Of a stretch of DNA of 57,747 bases, positions 46,222-54,390 are shown piece after piece. The DNA comes from Clostridia bacterium (GTDB lineage Bacteria > Bacillota > Clostridia > Christensenellales > Aristaeellaceae): assembly GCA_024404245.1 (NCBI GenBank), contig JAKSQH010000004.1, positions 1 through 57,747 of the forward strand, read 5' to 3'. The first letter of the stretch is position 1. Every line of letters begins with the position of its first letter. The notes beneath the pieces are model-generated. The model was not told the origin of the DNA. It made no database searches and was given only the letters and a program-made list of their open reading frames with translations. Made by a program: the position numbers and the translations under genes.

Positions 46222-48295
46222 GTGAATCACCTCCCGACTGGGTCAACGCGTACAGGATGATGCCGTTGGAGATCATGATACGCATAACCTCGCTCAGACC
46301 GCCGCCGGCTATTGCCGCGTTGGCGACCTGCTGGCCCATGCACAGCACGCCTTCAAACAGGAAAACACCGATGAGCACATGGCCGACGGACGCTTTTTTG
46401 GTTGTGGCACCGCCGATCAGAATAGCGCTCGCGGCGATGAAGCCCAACTGGCGCGGCGCGTTGTAAAGCTGCGCGTAGCCGAAGGACTGGGAGTAGATCA
46501 CGATACCGATGGCCGCGAGAACGGTGCTCAGGACGGTGCCCAGGGTACGCATGCTGTCCACATTGATGCCGCTGGCTTCCGCAAAGCGCGGATTGGAACC
46601 GACGGCTGTCATGCGGATGCCCAGCTTTGAACGGCTGAAAATCCAGATCAGCAGGCAGCAGACCAGGAAAAAGAGGACTGTACCGCTGGGTACGGTGACA
46701 CCGAAGATTTTAAAGGACAGGAAACGGTCCAGCACATGCGCGAAGCTGCCCAGCAGGCCGTGTGTTACGCGCAGGCCGTGCCCCGCGAGCATCCAGATGA
46801 TCTTGGGGTTGTTGAAGGGCAGCGCCATCCAGCCGATGCACATCAGGGACACGAAACTGAAACCGACATATGTCGATATTGTCATTTCGTTGCCCTTCAT
46901 ACGGTTCAATAGCAGGCTATACGCCCAGCCGAGCGGGATGGCGACCAGAATGCCGAGTACCAGGCTGAAAATCAGCGCGGGCGCGCCGGTCATGTTATAC
47001 TGCAACGATACCACAATCGCGAACAGACCGCTGATACAACCGATGGTCATGCCCATGTTCAGACCGATGCCGCACTGGATACCGGGCAGCATGGCCAGCG
47101 CCAGCACGCCGTACATACCGACACGCTCCAGAATGTCGCCCAGCATCAGATTGATGTTGATCTTATAGAACTGCGCGGTAAGCAGCAGGTAAATGAAGAA
47201 CAGCAGGATAATGCTTCTCGGGACACCCATTTTGCGGGTTACAGGCTTCCAGAAGGTGTACAGCAGGGCAAGCAGAAGCACCGCGATACCAAGCAGCAGG
47301 AAGTTCTCAGCGTTGGAGACCACGCGGAGCTTACCCGCGTCTTCCGGCTTCAGAATTTCATCCGCTTTTTCACTGACATACGCCTTATAGCGAATGTTAA
47401 AGCTTTCGTCCGCCGACGCGATGATACTCTGAATATCAGTCCGGACGCTTTCACAGGTTTTGTCGTCCAGTGTCGCCAGATCCGGAATGACATTGCACAG
47501 CTCAGCCCAAAGGTCGGCGTATTTCTCTTCAGCCTTTTCGGAAGCCGTGTTCAACGCGCCGGAAGCGACGAACCAGGTGTAGTCCACTTCAGCCGCGGAT
47601 GACATCGAATCCTCGGATATTTCAGCGGAAGCGTCGTCGGTGCCGGTTTCGGCTTCCTCCTTCGCGGCGTCTTCCGCTTCTTTCTGCGCCATCTGACCGG
47701 CCATGCTGATCATGCCTTCTTTCAGTTCGGCATGACTGCCCAGCTCAGGACAGGCGGCTGTCATGGCGTTCCAGATCTCATCAGGCGTTTTGCCTTCCGT
47801 GATCGCGACCCATCCGGAAACGCGTTCGGTGACGGAAGTGAACACGGAAGCATAGGCTTCCTTCTCACGGCTCATGATCTCGTCACGTTCAAGCAGCGCT
47901 TCTTCCAGAACGGAAATTTTCTGCTCGATCGTGTCATTATCCACATTTTCCGGAACGGCATAAAGTGCTTCGGCTTCGGCACGCGCCTTGGCGACGACTT
48001 CATCCTTCCGGCGCTGGATCTCATTTGTACCCATGGACCGGAAATTGGGATCCTTACGGATTTCCTTGAGCGCGCTCGCGTTCGCGGCTTCGGCTATCTG
48101 ATCCACCAGACCGCCGGACGCGGCATGCAGAACCGCGCGGGTACGCATTGTGTTCAACTGAGCTTTCGTTCCGGCGGTTCCCTGAATGATATAACCGCCG
48201 ATGGATACGATCAGCAGAACAGCGGCAACGGTAAACAGCACGATGCTCAGAATTCTGCGGGAAAGGGAAGTCTTTCCGGCGCTGTTTTTCGTCAT
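46214..48295 (-). CDS. ABC importer permease with large extracytoplasmic insertion
   Basis: A 693-residue permease, far longer than the usual 300-400. After the first membrane helix (about 15-35) comes an exterior region of about 290 residues, mostly helical and rich in Glu, Lys and Ala, with SEKADEILKPED near its end. A conventional permease core follows (about 330-690), with AVGSNPRFAEASGINVDSMR and AILIGGATTKKASV. The 48292-48295 overlap with the ATPase gene is ATGA. The role of the insertion is unknown. Confidence 0.85.
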   Translation of the reverse strand: MTKNSAGKTSLSRRILSIVLFTVAAVLLIVSIGGYIIQGTAGTKAQLNTMRTRAVLHAASGGLVDQIAEAANASALKEIRKDPNFRSMGTNEIQRRKDEVVAKARAEAEALYAVPENVDNDTIEQKISVLEEALLERDEIMSREKEAYASVFTSVTERVSGWVAITEGKTPDEIWNAMTAACPELGSHAELKEGMISMAGQMAQKEAEDAAKEEAETGTDDASAEISEDSMSSAAEVDYTWFVASGALNTASEKAEEKYADLWAELCNVIPDLATLDDKTCESVRTDIQSIIASADESFNIRYKAYVSEKADEILKPEDAGKLRVVSNAENFLLLGIAVLLLALLYTFWKPVTRKMGVPRSIILLFFIYLLLTAQFYKININLMLGDILERVGMYGVLALAMLPGIQCGIGLNMGMTIGCISGLFAIVVSLQYNMTGAPALIFSLVLGILVAIPLGWAYSLLLNRMKGNEMTISTYVGFSFVSLMCIGWMALPFNNPKIIWMLAGHGLRVTHGLLGSFAHVLDRFLSFKIFGVTVPSGTVLFFLVCCLLIWIFSRSKLGIRMTAVGSNPRFAEASGINVDSMRTLGTVLSTVLAAIGIVIYSQSFGYAQLYNAPRQLGFIAASAILIGGATTKKASVGHVLIGVFLFEGVLCMGQQVANAAIAGGGLSEVMRIMISNGIILYALTQSGGDSRG

Positions 48296-49926
48296 GCCTG
48301 TTCACCGCCTTTCTTTGTAACCGGCGCGTCTTTCCGCCAAAGCTCGTTTTCCTGAGTGACGGCCATGCCGCTCATGGCCAGACCGTATGCCGCGTCGGAG
48401 CTGTCCGGACGCAGGATACAATTGATTTTGCCTTCCGCTACAACGGCAATACGGTCGCAGATGGAGCGGAGTTCCTGCAACTCGGAGGAGACGACCACAA
48501 CGGTCAGCTTCTGCTCGCGGTTCAGCTTTGCCAGTGTTTCAAGCACCAGCTGCTTCGCACCGATGTCAATACCGCGGGTCGGTTCCGAAACGAAAAGGAA
48601 CTTCGGCTTCATTGCCAGCGCGCGCGCCACGCAGACCTTCTGCTGGTTGCCGCCGGACAGTGTGCCGGTTGCCTGTGTGGGACCGAAGCAACGGATGTCC
48701 AGATCCTCAATCATCTGTTCCGCGAACGCGCGGATGGCTTTCGCGTTCTTCAGATTGAAGGGCTTTGTCAGGAATTCACCGTGAACCTGCATCGCGGTGA
48801 AAACGATATTGTCCTCAATACTCTGGTCCAGCAGGAGACCGACGCCGCGCCGGTCCTCACTGACCATGGCCAGGCCGCTTTTCAGCGCGGCTTTGGAGTC
48901 ATTGAGAGGCAGCGCTTCACCGTGGAACTCTACCGTACCGGACGCGGGATACAGGCCCATTACGCCGTTCGGAAGTCCGATTTTGCCCTGACCGGCCAGA
49001 CCGGCGATGCCGATAATCTCGCCTTCATAGATATCCAGATCAATACCTTTTACGGTTTCACCGGGCATTTCGACTTCCAGGTCGCGTACTTTCATGGCAA
49101 TATCGCCGTATTCATGGCTCTGCCTGCCTTCGATTTTAACCAGGCTTTCATCCCCGCGCCCGATCATTTTCTCGGCCAGCCTGTCCACTGTCACATCCGC
49201 CGTGGCGCAAGCGGCGACCATTTGCCCGTCACGCAGAATGGTAATATGATCGGCTGCCATCATTACCTCATCCAGACGGTGGGTGATAAAGATAATGGCA
49301 ATGCCGCGACTTGCGATATCCTTCATTACGGAGATCAGCTGCTTTGCCTCGCTTTCCGTCAGCACGGCGGTCGGCTCGTCAAATACCAGCAGCTTCACAC
49401 CTTTTTTATCGATTTCACGCGCGATTTCCACAAACTGCATATAGCCGACCGGCAGCGTACCGACCAGCGTGTCCTCGCTGATGTTGATGCCGACGCTGTC
49501 CAGTGCCTGGCGCGCGTCAGTGCTCATCGCGAGCTTGTCCATGATTTCAAGATCTTTGCTGAAGACCTTGCTGAAAAGCCAGCCTTTGGAAAGCTCGCGG
49601 TTCAGCTTGATATTTTCGGTCACGTTAAAGCCCGGAATCAGCATAAACTCCTGATGGACCATGCCGATGCCGTGATTCATCGCGTCCATGGGGGACATGA
49701 TTTTAACAGGTTCCCCGTCCACAAGCACCTGCCCTGAGAATCCGCCTGTGGCGTGAATAACAGGCATGCCGAACAGCACGTTCATCAGCGTGCTTTTCCC
49801 GGCACCGTTTTCACCAAGAAGCGCGTGGATTTCACCCGGACGGATCTGAAGGGTAACATCCTTCAGTACCGGGTTTCCCGCATACTCCTTGCTGATGTTT
49901 TTCATTTCAAGTACATAATCTGCCAA
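48292..49926 (-). CDS. ABC importer ATP-binding protein, two-domain (RbsA-like)
   Basis: A 544-residue tandem ATPase for a sugar or nucleoside importer. Domain 1 has Walker A GENGAGKST and Walker B VFDEPTAVL, with an odd signature (LPVGYMQ for LSVGQ). Domain 2 has a degenerate Walker A (GLAGQGKIG), a normal LSGGNQQK signature and SEPTRGID. One full catalytic site per protein is expected, as in other RbsA-like proteins. The GGGAGG ribosome site lies before the start. Confidence 0.9.
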   Translation of the reverse strand: MADYVLEMKNISKEYAGNPVLKDVTLQIRPGEIHALLGENGAGKSTLMNVLFGMPVIHATGGFSGQVLVDGEPVKIMSPMDAMNHGIGMVHQEFMLIPGFNVTENIKLNRELSKGWLFSKVFSKDLEIMDKLAMSTDARQALDSVGINISEDTLVGTLPVGYMQFVEIAREIDKKGVKLLVFDEPTAVLTESEAKQLISVMKDIASRGIAIIFITHRLDEVMMAADHITILRDGQMVAACATADVTVDRLAEKMIGRGDESLVKIEGRQSHEYGDIAMKVRDLEVEMPGETVKGIDLDIYEGEIIGIAGLAGQGKIGLPNGVMGLYPASGTVEFHGEALPLNDSKAALKSGLAMVSEDRRGVGLLLDQSIEDNIVFTAMQVHGEFLTKPFNLKNAKAIRAFAEQMIEDLDIRCFGPTQATGTLSGGNQQKVCVARALAMKPKFLFVSEPTRGIDIGAKQLVLETLAKLNREQKLTVVVVSSELQELRSICDRIAVVAEGKINCILRPDSSDAAYGLAMSGMAVTQENELWRKDAPVTKKGGEQA

Positions 49927-49967
49927 GGAAAAAACCTCCCGGAATCGGAGTTGGAAAAATGAGAAAA

Positions 49968-50001
49968 CCCGGACCCGCTGCCGGAAGGCACCGGGCCCGG
50001 G
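49968..50001 (-). terminator. attenuator between binding protein and ATPase genes
   Basis: CCCGGACCCG and CGGGCCCGGG (one mismatch) form a GC-rich hairpin downstream of the binding protein stop. It is followed on the minus strand by TTTTCTCATTTT. Such a site usually lowers expression of the membrane genes relative to the binding protein. Confidence 0.65.
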
Positions 50002-50024
50002 CGAGTGAGATCGTCCTTAAGAGA

Positions 50025-51161
50025 TTACTTGGTGACGAAATCAGCGAAATCGATGGGGGTCAGAGCCATCAGATAGTAGTTTTCAACCTTGTCGCCGTTG
50101 GCATCGACGTACTTGTCAAGCTTGACTTCAACGCCGGCGCTCTCGGAGATGGCCTTTTCCATGGCTTCTTCATTGATCTTGCCTTCGAACTTGCCTTCGG
50201 CGTAATCGCAGGCATAGGTGAACATACCCTTGATCATGCTCATGTTGACCGGCAGGCTCCAGGTGGAGAAGCGGTTCACGGCATCCTTGGTGGCCAGATA
50301 GTCAGCCAGCTCGGTCAGAGCTTCGTCAATGCTTCCGCCGGCTTTGCTTTCAAGACCGAAAGCTTCCTGGAATCCGTGATAGGGAGAGGGGCAGCAGGGC
50401 AGCGCGTAGTAAGCGTTGGGCTGCTCCACGATCGCCTGCTGGAGAGCAACCTGCAGACCGCAGTTGGTGCAGTAGAAGCAGACTTTCTTGCCGGGGTTTT
50501 CTTCCATAACCTTCGGGATGTCTTCCAGAATCGCAGCCTGCGCGCCGCTCATGCCGGCGTCACCGGTGGGATCGGGACAGTCGCGTTCCACGAACTGGAT
50601 GCCGTAAGCTTCGGCAGTCATCTTCATGGCGTCACGCTTGCCGACGATGGTCTCGTAGCTCAGGTGACGGGCGAAGGAGTAGTGAACCAGAATGTCGCAG
50701 CCCCACTCGGCAGCCTTGTCGGCAACCTGGTAGCCGCAGCCGATTTCGTCATTGGCCAGAACGATGTCCGCGGCGGGGGAGATATCGCCGGGATCCTCGG
50801 CGGGAACGCCGGTCACCAGCAGGATATCATCACGGCCCAGGTCATTCTTGATCTGGTTGAAAGCGGAGGTAGCGCCCTGAACGCCCTGAACGAAGATGAT
50901 GGCCTTCACTTCGGGGTCATTGGCGAAAGCAAGCAGCTTGGAAATTGTGGTTTCAACTTCGGAAGAGAAGTTGTCCGGATAGGTGTCATGGATAACGATA
51001 TCGGGATACTGTTCCTTCAGGTTCTCAGCAGCGGCGTATTCTTCATCGCCCTGGCTGGTAGTGCCGGTCAGAATAGCGACTTTGTAGCCTTCGGCGGCAG
51101 CGAAGCTGACCGCGGACAGGACGAGCGCCAGAGCCAACACGATACTGAGCAGTTTCTTCAT
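50025..51161 (-). CDS. ABC importer substrate-binding protein (DUF3798-like)
   Basis: A 378-residue periplasmic-type binding protein. The signal peptide (MKKLLSIVLALALVLSAVSF, cleavage near AAAEG) has no lipobox Cys, unlike most monoderm binding proteins. The mature part looks like DUF3798 (KVAILTGTTSQGDEEY at its N-terminus, CTNCGLQVALQQ inside). GGAGG precedes the ATG. It heads the importer operon; the ligand is unknown, with a simple sugar or nucleoside suggested by the transporter type. Confidence 0.85.
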   Translation of the reverse strand: MKKLLSIVLALALVLSAVSFAAAEGYKVAILTGTTSQGDEEYAAAENLKEQYPDIVIHDTYPDNFSSEVETTISKLLAFANDPEVKAIIFVQGVQGATSAFNQIKNDLGRDDILLVTGVPAEDPGDISPAADIVLANDEIGCGYQVADKAAEWGCDILVHYSFARHLSYETIVGKRDAMKMTAEAYGIQFVERDCPDPTGDAGMSGAQAAILEDIPKVMEENPGKKVCFYCTNCGLQVALQQAIVEQPNAYYALPCCPSPYHGFQEAFGLESKAGGSIDEALTELADYLATKDAVNRFSTWSLPVNMSMIKGMFTYACDYAEGKFEGKINEEAMEKAISESAGVEVKLDKYVDANGDKVENYYLMALTPIDFADFVTK

Positions 51162-51186
51162 GGTGAGTCCTCCTTATGTTATCTTG

Positions 51187-51201
51187 TCTCGTTTATCGAG
51201 A
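51187..51201. promoter_or_regulatory. inverted repeat in the importer leader
   Basis: TCTCG-TTTAT-CGAGA lies just downstream of the -10 in the transcribed leader. It may be a repressor site or a small hairpin. Confidence 0.35.
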
Positions 51202-51209
51202 GTAAGATT

Positions 51210-51238
51210 ATGTTACCAGAACAGCGATGTCTTGTCAA
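51210..51238 (-). promoter_or_regulatory. consensus promoter of the importer operon
   Basis: On the minus strand TTGACA (51233-51238), 17-bp spacer, TAACAT (51210-51215), 48 bp upstream of the binding protein ATG. Confidence 0.8.
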
Positions 51239-51327
51239 AACAAAACCGAACGTTCGTAAAACGAAAACAACGAAAAAACATTCCGTACAGCCTGTTACGG
51301 CATAAATGACCGTGTCTGGCGCGACGG

Positions 51328-53262
51328 TCAGAAATCAAAGATCCCGCCTTCCAGCGCGCTGCGGGCGGCCAGAATGTATTTTGCCGTATCCAGCGGATCG
51401 GTTCCCCTCCTCGGGGCGGTTTTGTTCGTGTCCGGCGGGGCTTCGCGGTATCCGGTGAGCCGGGTGTTCATGACGCCGCGACCGCCGGTTGCCGCGGCGA
51501 GCTGAGTGGCGTAATCAAGGCTTTCGGCCGCCGGTACGGACGCGGTAAGGCGTACATTCTCACCGTCTGTTTCCGTGGAAATGATTTCGCCGCGCATGCG
51601 GTTTATATCGGTCATGATACGGCCGAGACATTCGGCCGGTATGATCAGACGTGTTTCCAGCACCGGTTCCAGCAAAACCGTGCCCGCGCGGTGCAGCCCG
51701 TCCTGAATCGCCATGGGCGTCGCCACAATGAAATCAAGCGGATGCGTATGAATCAGATGGTGGCTTCCGCCGGTCAGCGTGATTTTCACATCCGTTACCG
51801 GCCAGCCCTTCCGGCCCTGACTGAGCGCGAGCGGAAGCGCCTGTCGCACCTGATGCTGATACCTGGTTTCTATTTCCCTGTGGGGGACAATTGAGGAAAA
51901 TGAGATCCCGCTTCCGCGCGGAGCCGGCTCCATACGGAACTCCAGAACAGCCCAGCATGGTTTCGGCATCGTATACGCGACAAAGCCCACAGTTTCACGC
52001 GCGACGGTTTCGCGGTATATTACAGCCGGTTCCCCGAAACGCGCGTTCAGACCGAAGCGCGTTTTCAGCAACTCGCCCAGAATTTCCAGCTGGATCCTGC
52101 CCATTACATGCAGCCGGATTTCCTTCAGTGAACGGATATATTCCAGATTCAGGAGCGAGTCCTCCAGGGTAAGCTCCTCACAGGCGGCACGCAGCTTTTC
52201 CGTATCTTCATCCTTTTCCGGCAGAACACGAACCGTGATCAGGGGCGTGCGGTAATGCCCGGGCTCCACATGCCGCGGAAGCGCGTCGGCGCGACCGAAA
52301 ACATGTCCGATCCTCAGATCACCCAGCCCGTAAACGACGCCTGTTTCACCGGCGTTGAGAATCCCGGTATCATCCCCGGAGGCATTCCTGATCTGTGTGA
52401 TTTTCCGCTGCACAAAACGCTGCTCTCCGGTAACCGGGTCTGTTCCGGCGGCTGTGTCCAGCGTCTGCCTGTTTTCCAGTCTTCCGCCGAAAAGGCGGAC
52501 CCACAGCCCGCGCCCCATTGTACGGTCGGCAGAAGCGGCGAACACCACGCCGCACAGCCCGGCGTCACCCGGCACGGGCGGAGGAAGAAGCTCCGTGACC
52601 GCGTCCAGCAGTTCATCAATATGTTCGTTTTTCAGCGCGGATCCGTACAGGACGGGATGAATATCACCTTTCCGCGAAAGGAGACGCAGGCGGCTTGCGA
52701 TCTCCGCTTTATCAACCGGTTCATCATTCAGATACCGTTCCGTGAGCGCTTCATCCGTTCCGCAGATATACTCCTTTGTTTCATCTTCATGCTGAAGCAG
52801 AAAAGCCGCTTCCGTCAGCCTTTTGCGGATTTGCGCGAGTGTCCTGTTCACATCCGCGCCGGGGCGGTCTGTTTTGTTCAGAAAGAACAGGAACGGCAGC
52901 CCCTGTTCGGTGAGCGCGTGAAAAAGGATCTCTGTCTGCGGCTGAATTCCTTCAGCGGCATCCAGAAGCAGCACGGCGCCGTCCAACGCCCAGAATGAAC
53001 GTTCCACCTCGGCGGAGAAATCAATATGACCGGGGGTATCGATCAGGTTGACGCGTGTGCCTTTCCAGTCCAGGCTGACAACGGATGCTCTGACGGAAAT
53101 GCCTCTGCGTTTTTCCACATCCATAGAGTCCGTATAGGCTGTGCCGCGGTCCACGGAGCCGACGGTTCTCAGCCGCCCCGCGTGGTACAGGAGCTGTTCG
53201 GACAGTGTGGTTTTTCCCGCGTCAACATGGGCAAAGATGCCGATGTTTCTGATCTCCGGCAT
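51328..53262 (-). CDS. TetM/EF-G-like ribosomal GTPase
   Basis: A 644-residue translational GTPase close in length to Tet(M) ribosomal protection proteins (about 640). G1 is AHVDAGKTT, G3 DTPGHIDF and G4 NKTD; switch I reads RGISVRASVVSLDW. Domains resembling EF-G III-V follow. The C-terminal region has a loop (GGSHHLIHTHPLDFI) that does not match my memory of Tet(M) domain IV. So it may be a chromosomal EF-G-like protein rather than a proven tetracycline resistance gene. GGAG precedes the ATG. Confidence 0.75.
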   Translation of the reverse strand: MPEIRNIGIFAHVDAGKTTLSEQLLYHAGRLRTVGSVDRGTAYTDSMDVEKRRGISVRASVVSLDWKGTRVNLIDTPGHIDFSAEVERSFWALDGAVLLLDAAEGIQPQTEILFHALTEQGLPFLFFLNKTDRPGADVNRTLAQIRKRLTEAAFLLQHEDETKEYICGTDEALTERYLNDEPVDKAEIASRLRLLSRKGDIHPVLYGSALKNEHIDELLDAVTELLPPPVPGDAGLCGVVFAASADRTMGRGLWVRLFGGRLENRQTLDTAAGTDPVTGEQRFVQRKITQIRNASGDDTGILNAGETGVVYGLGDLRIGHVFGRADALPRHVEPGHYRTPLITVRVLPEKDEDTEKLRAACEELTLEDSLLNLEYIRSLKEIRLHVMGRIQLEILGELLKTRFGLNARFGEPAVIYRETVARETVGFVAYTMPKPCWAVLEFRMEPAPRGSGISFSSIVPHREIETRYQHQVRQALPLALSQGRKGWPVTDVKITLTGGSHHLIHTHPLDFIVATPMAIQDGLHRAGTVLLEPVLETRLIIPAECLGRIMTDINRMRGEIISTETDGENVRLTASVPAAESLDYATQLAAATGGRGVMNTRLTGYREAPPDTNKTAPRRGTDPLDTAKYILAARSALEGGIFDF

Positions 53263-53361
53263 GCTGTTCTCCTTCTTCCGGCTTTCCTTATGCTGACAGT
53301 ATATCACATTCCGTGTGCTTCCGGAAGCAGGGCGGAGCTGTTCGCGAAAGCGCATACCGGC

Positions 53362-53390
53362 TTGAAACGGAATACATAGTGTGGTAGCAT
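53362..53390 (+). promoter_or_regulatory. candidate promoter of the deacetylase gene
   Basis: TTGAAA (53362-53367), 17-bp spacer, TAGCAT (53385-53390). Weak -10; an overlapping GATATAT follows. Confidence 0.4.
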
Positions 53391-53480
53391 GATATATAAA
53401 GAAGTCCGGTACGGGGGATACCGGCCGCAAAGCGGCGGAACAACACGAACGGACTGAGCAGGAAAGGATGATGACCGGGT

Positions 53481-54170
53481 ATGAACAGCGGAATTCTGAC
53501 GATTGATGATATTTCATCGAAAAACACGCCCGCGATTGTGGATTATCTGAAGGAAAACGGAATCCGTGCGTTGATGTTCGCTGAGGGCAGCAGGGTGGAG
53601 CGCTTCTGGGATGAAGCGGTTTATGCGCTGAAAAACGGGATGATCGTGGGGAACCACAGCTATTCTCATCCGGCGTTTTCCTCCATTTCCGCGGAGGAGG
53701 GCATCCGGGAGATTGAAAAGAACGAAACTGTGCTCAACCGGCTGTATGAAGCTGCCGGTGTGGAACGGAAATACCGTCCGTTCCGCTTCCCTTACGGTGA
53801 TAAAGGCGGCGCGAATAAGGAGATCCTGCAGAAATACCTGAAGGAGCATGGCTTCTTCAAAGTACCGGACGGCAGGATTCCGTATTCTTTCTGGAAGGAA
53901 AACGGGCTGGATACGGATATTGACACACTGTGGACCTATGATTTTGAGGAATACAGGGTCCGCCCAGATTCCGGATTCACCATTGACGATGTGTTCGCGA
54001 AAATGCGCGATCCGGCGCCGCGTTACGGCGCGTCCCTTTTCGGAGAGGATCATTTCCATTTTCTGCTGATGCACGCGCATGATGAAACGGAGGAAATGGT
54101 GCCGGAATATTGGAGAAAGATGATCGGAAGTCTGCTGGATAACGGATTTGTATTTGTTGAGCCGGTGTGA
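53481..54170 (+). CDS. NodB-type polysaccharide deacetylase
   Basis: A 229-residue deacetylase of the NodB fold. The metal site is visible as TIDD (residues 7-10) and NHSYSHP (His-x-x-x-His). RFPYGDKGG is the third motif and LLMHAHD the last. No signal peptide is present, so it acts inside or on a released substrate, unlike the common wall-modifying members. The repeat copy C begins at its stop codon. Confidence 0.85.
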   Translation: MNSGILTIDDISSKNTPAIVDYLKENGIRALMFAEGSRVERFWDEAVYALKNGMIVGNHSYSHPAFSSISAEEGIREIEKNETVLNRLYEAAGVERKYRPFRFPYGDKGGANKEILQKYLKEHGFFKVPDGRIPYSFWKENGLDTDIDTLWTYDFEEYRVRPDSGFTIDDVFAKMRDPAPRYGASLFGEDHFHFLLMHAHDETEEMVPEYWRKMIGSLLDNGFVFVEPV

Positions 54171-54240
54171 TCGTTTCTGGGAAAGGTGTAGAAGGTGTAA
54201 GGATTTCGGCCTGCGGGCAGACTTAAGGGCTTTCCGATCG
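54169..54240 (+). repeat. dispersed repeat copy C
   Basis: GATCG, two GGTGTA units (GGTGTAGAAGGTGTAAGG), then a 34-bp module (54207-54240) identical to copy A at 28 of 34 positions. It overlaps the deacetylase stop codon by two bases. The order of parts is the same as in copy B. Confidence 0.7.
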
Positions 54241-54323
54241 TACGCAGGCTCAAGCGTCGCTTTGCTCCTTTTCGTTTAAAAACACGGTATTCCGTGATTG
54301 AATCTATAATGCCGCAACAAAAT

Positions 54324-54360
54324 GAAAGCGCCTTCTTCGGCTCGCGAAGAAGGCGCTTTC
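54324..54360. terminator. 16-bp terminator hairpin
   Basis: GAAAGCGCCTTCTTCG and CGAAGAAGGCGCTTTC with a 5-base loop. It ends the minus-strand binding protein gene and could also stop plus-strand transcripts. Confidence 0.85.
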
Positions 54361-54390
54361 ACGCTTGTCCGGAGAAACCGGACAGATGGA

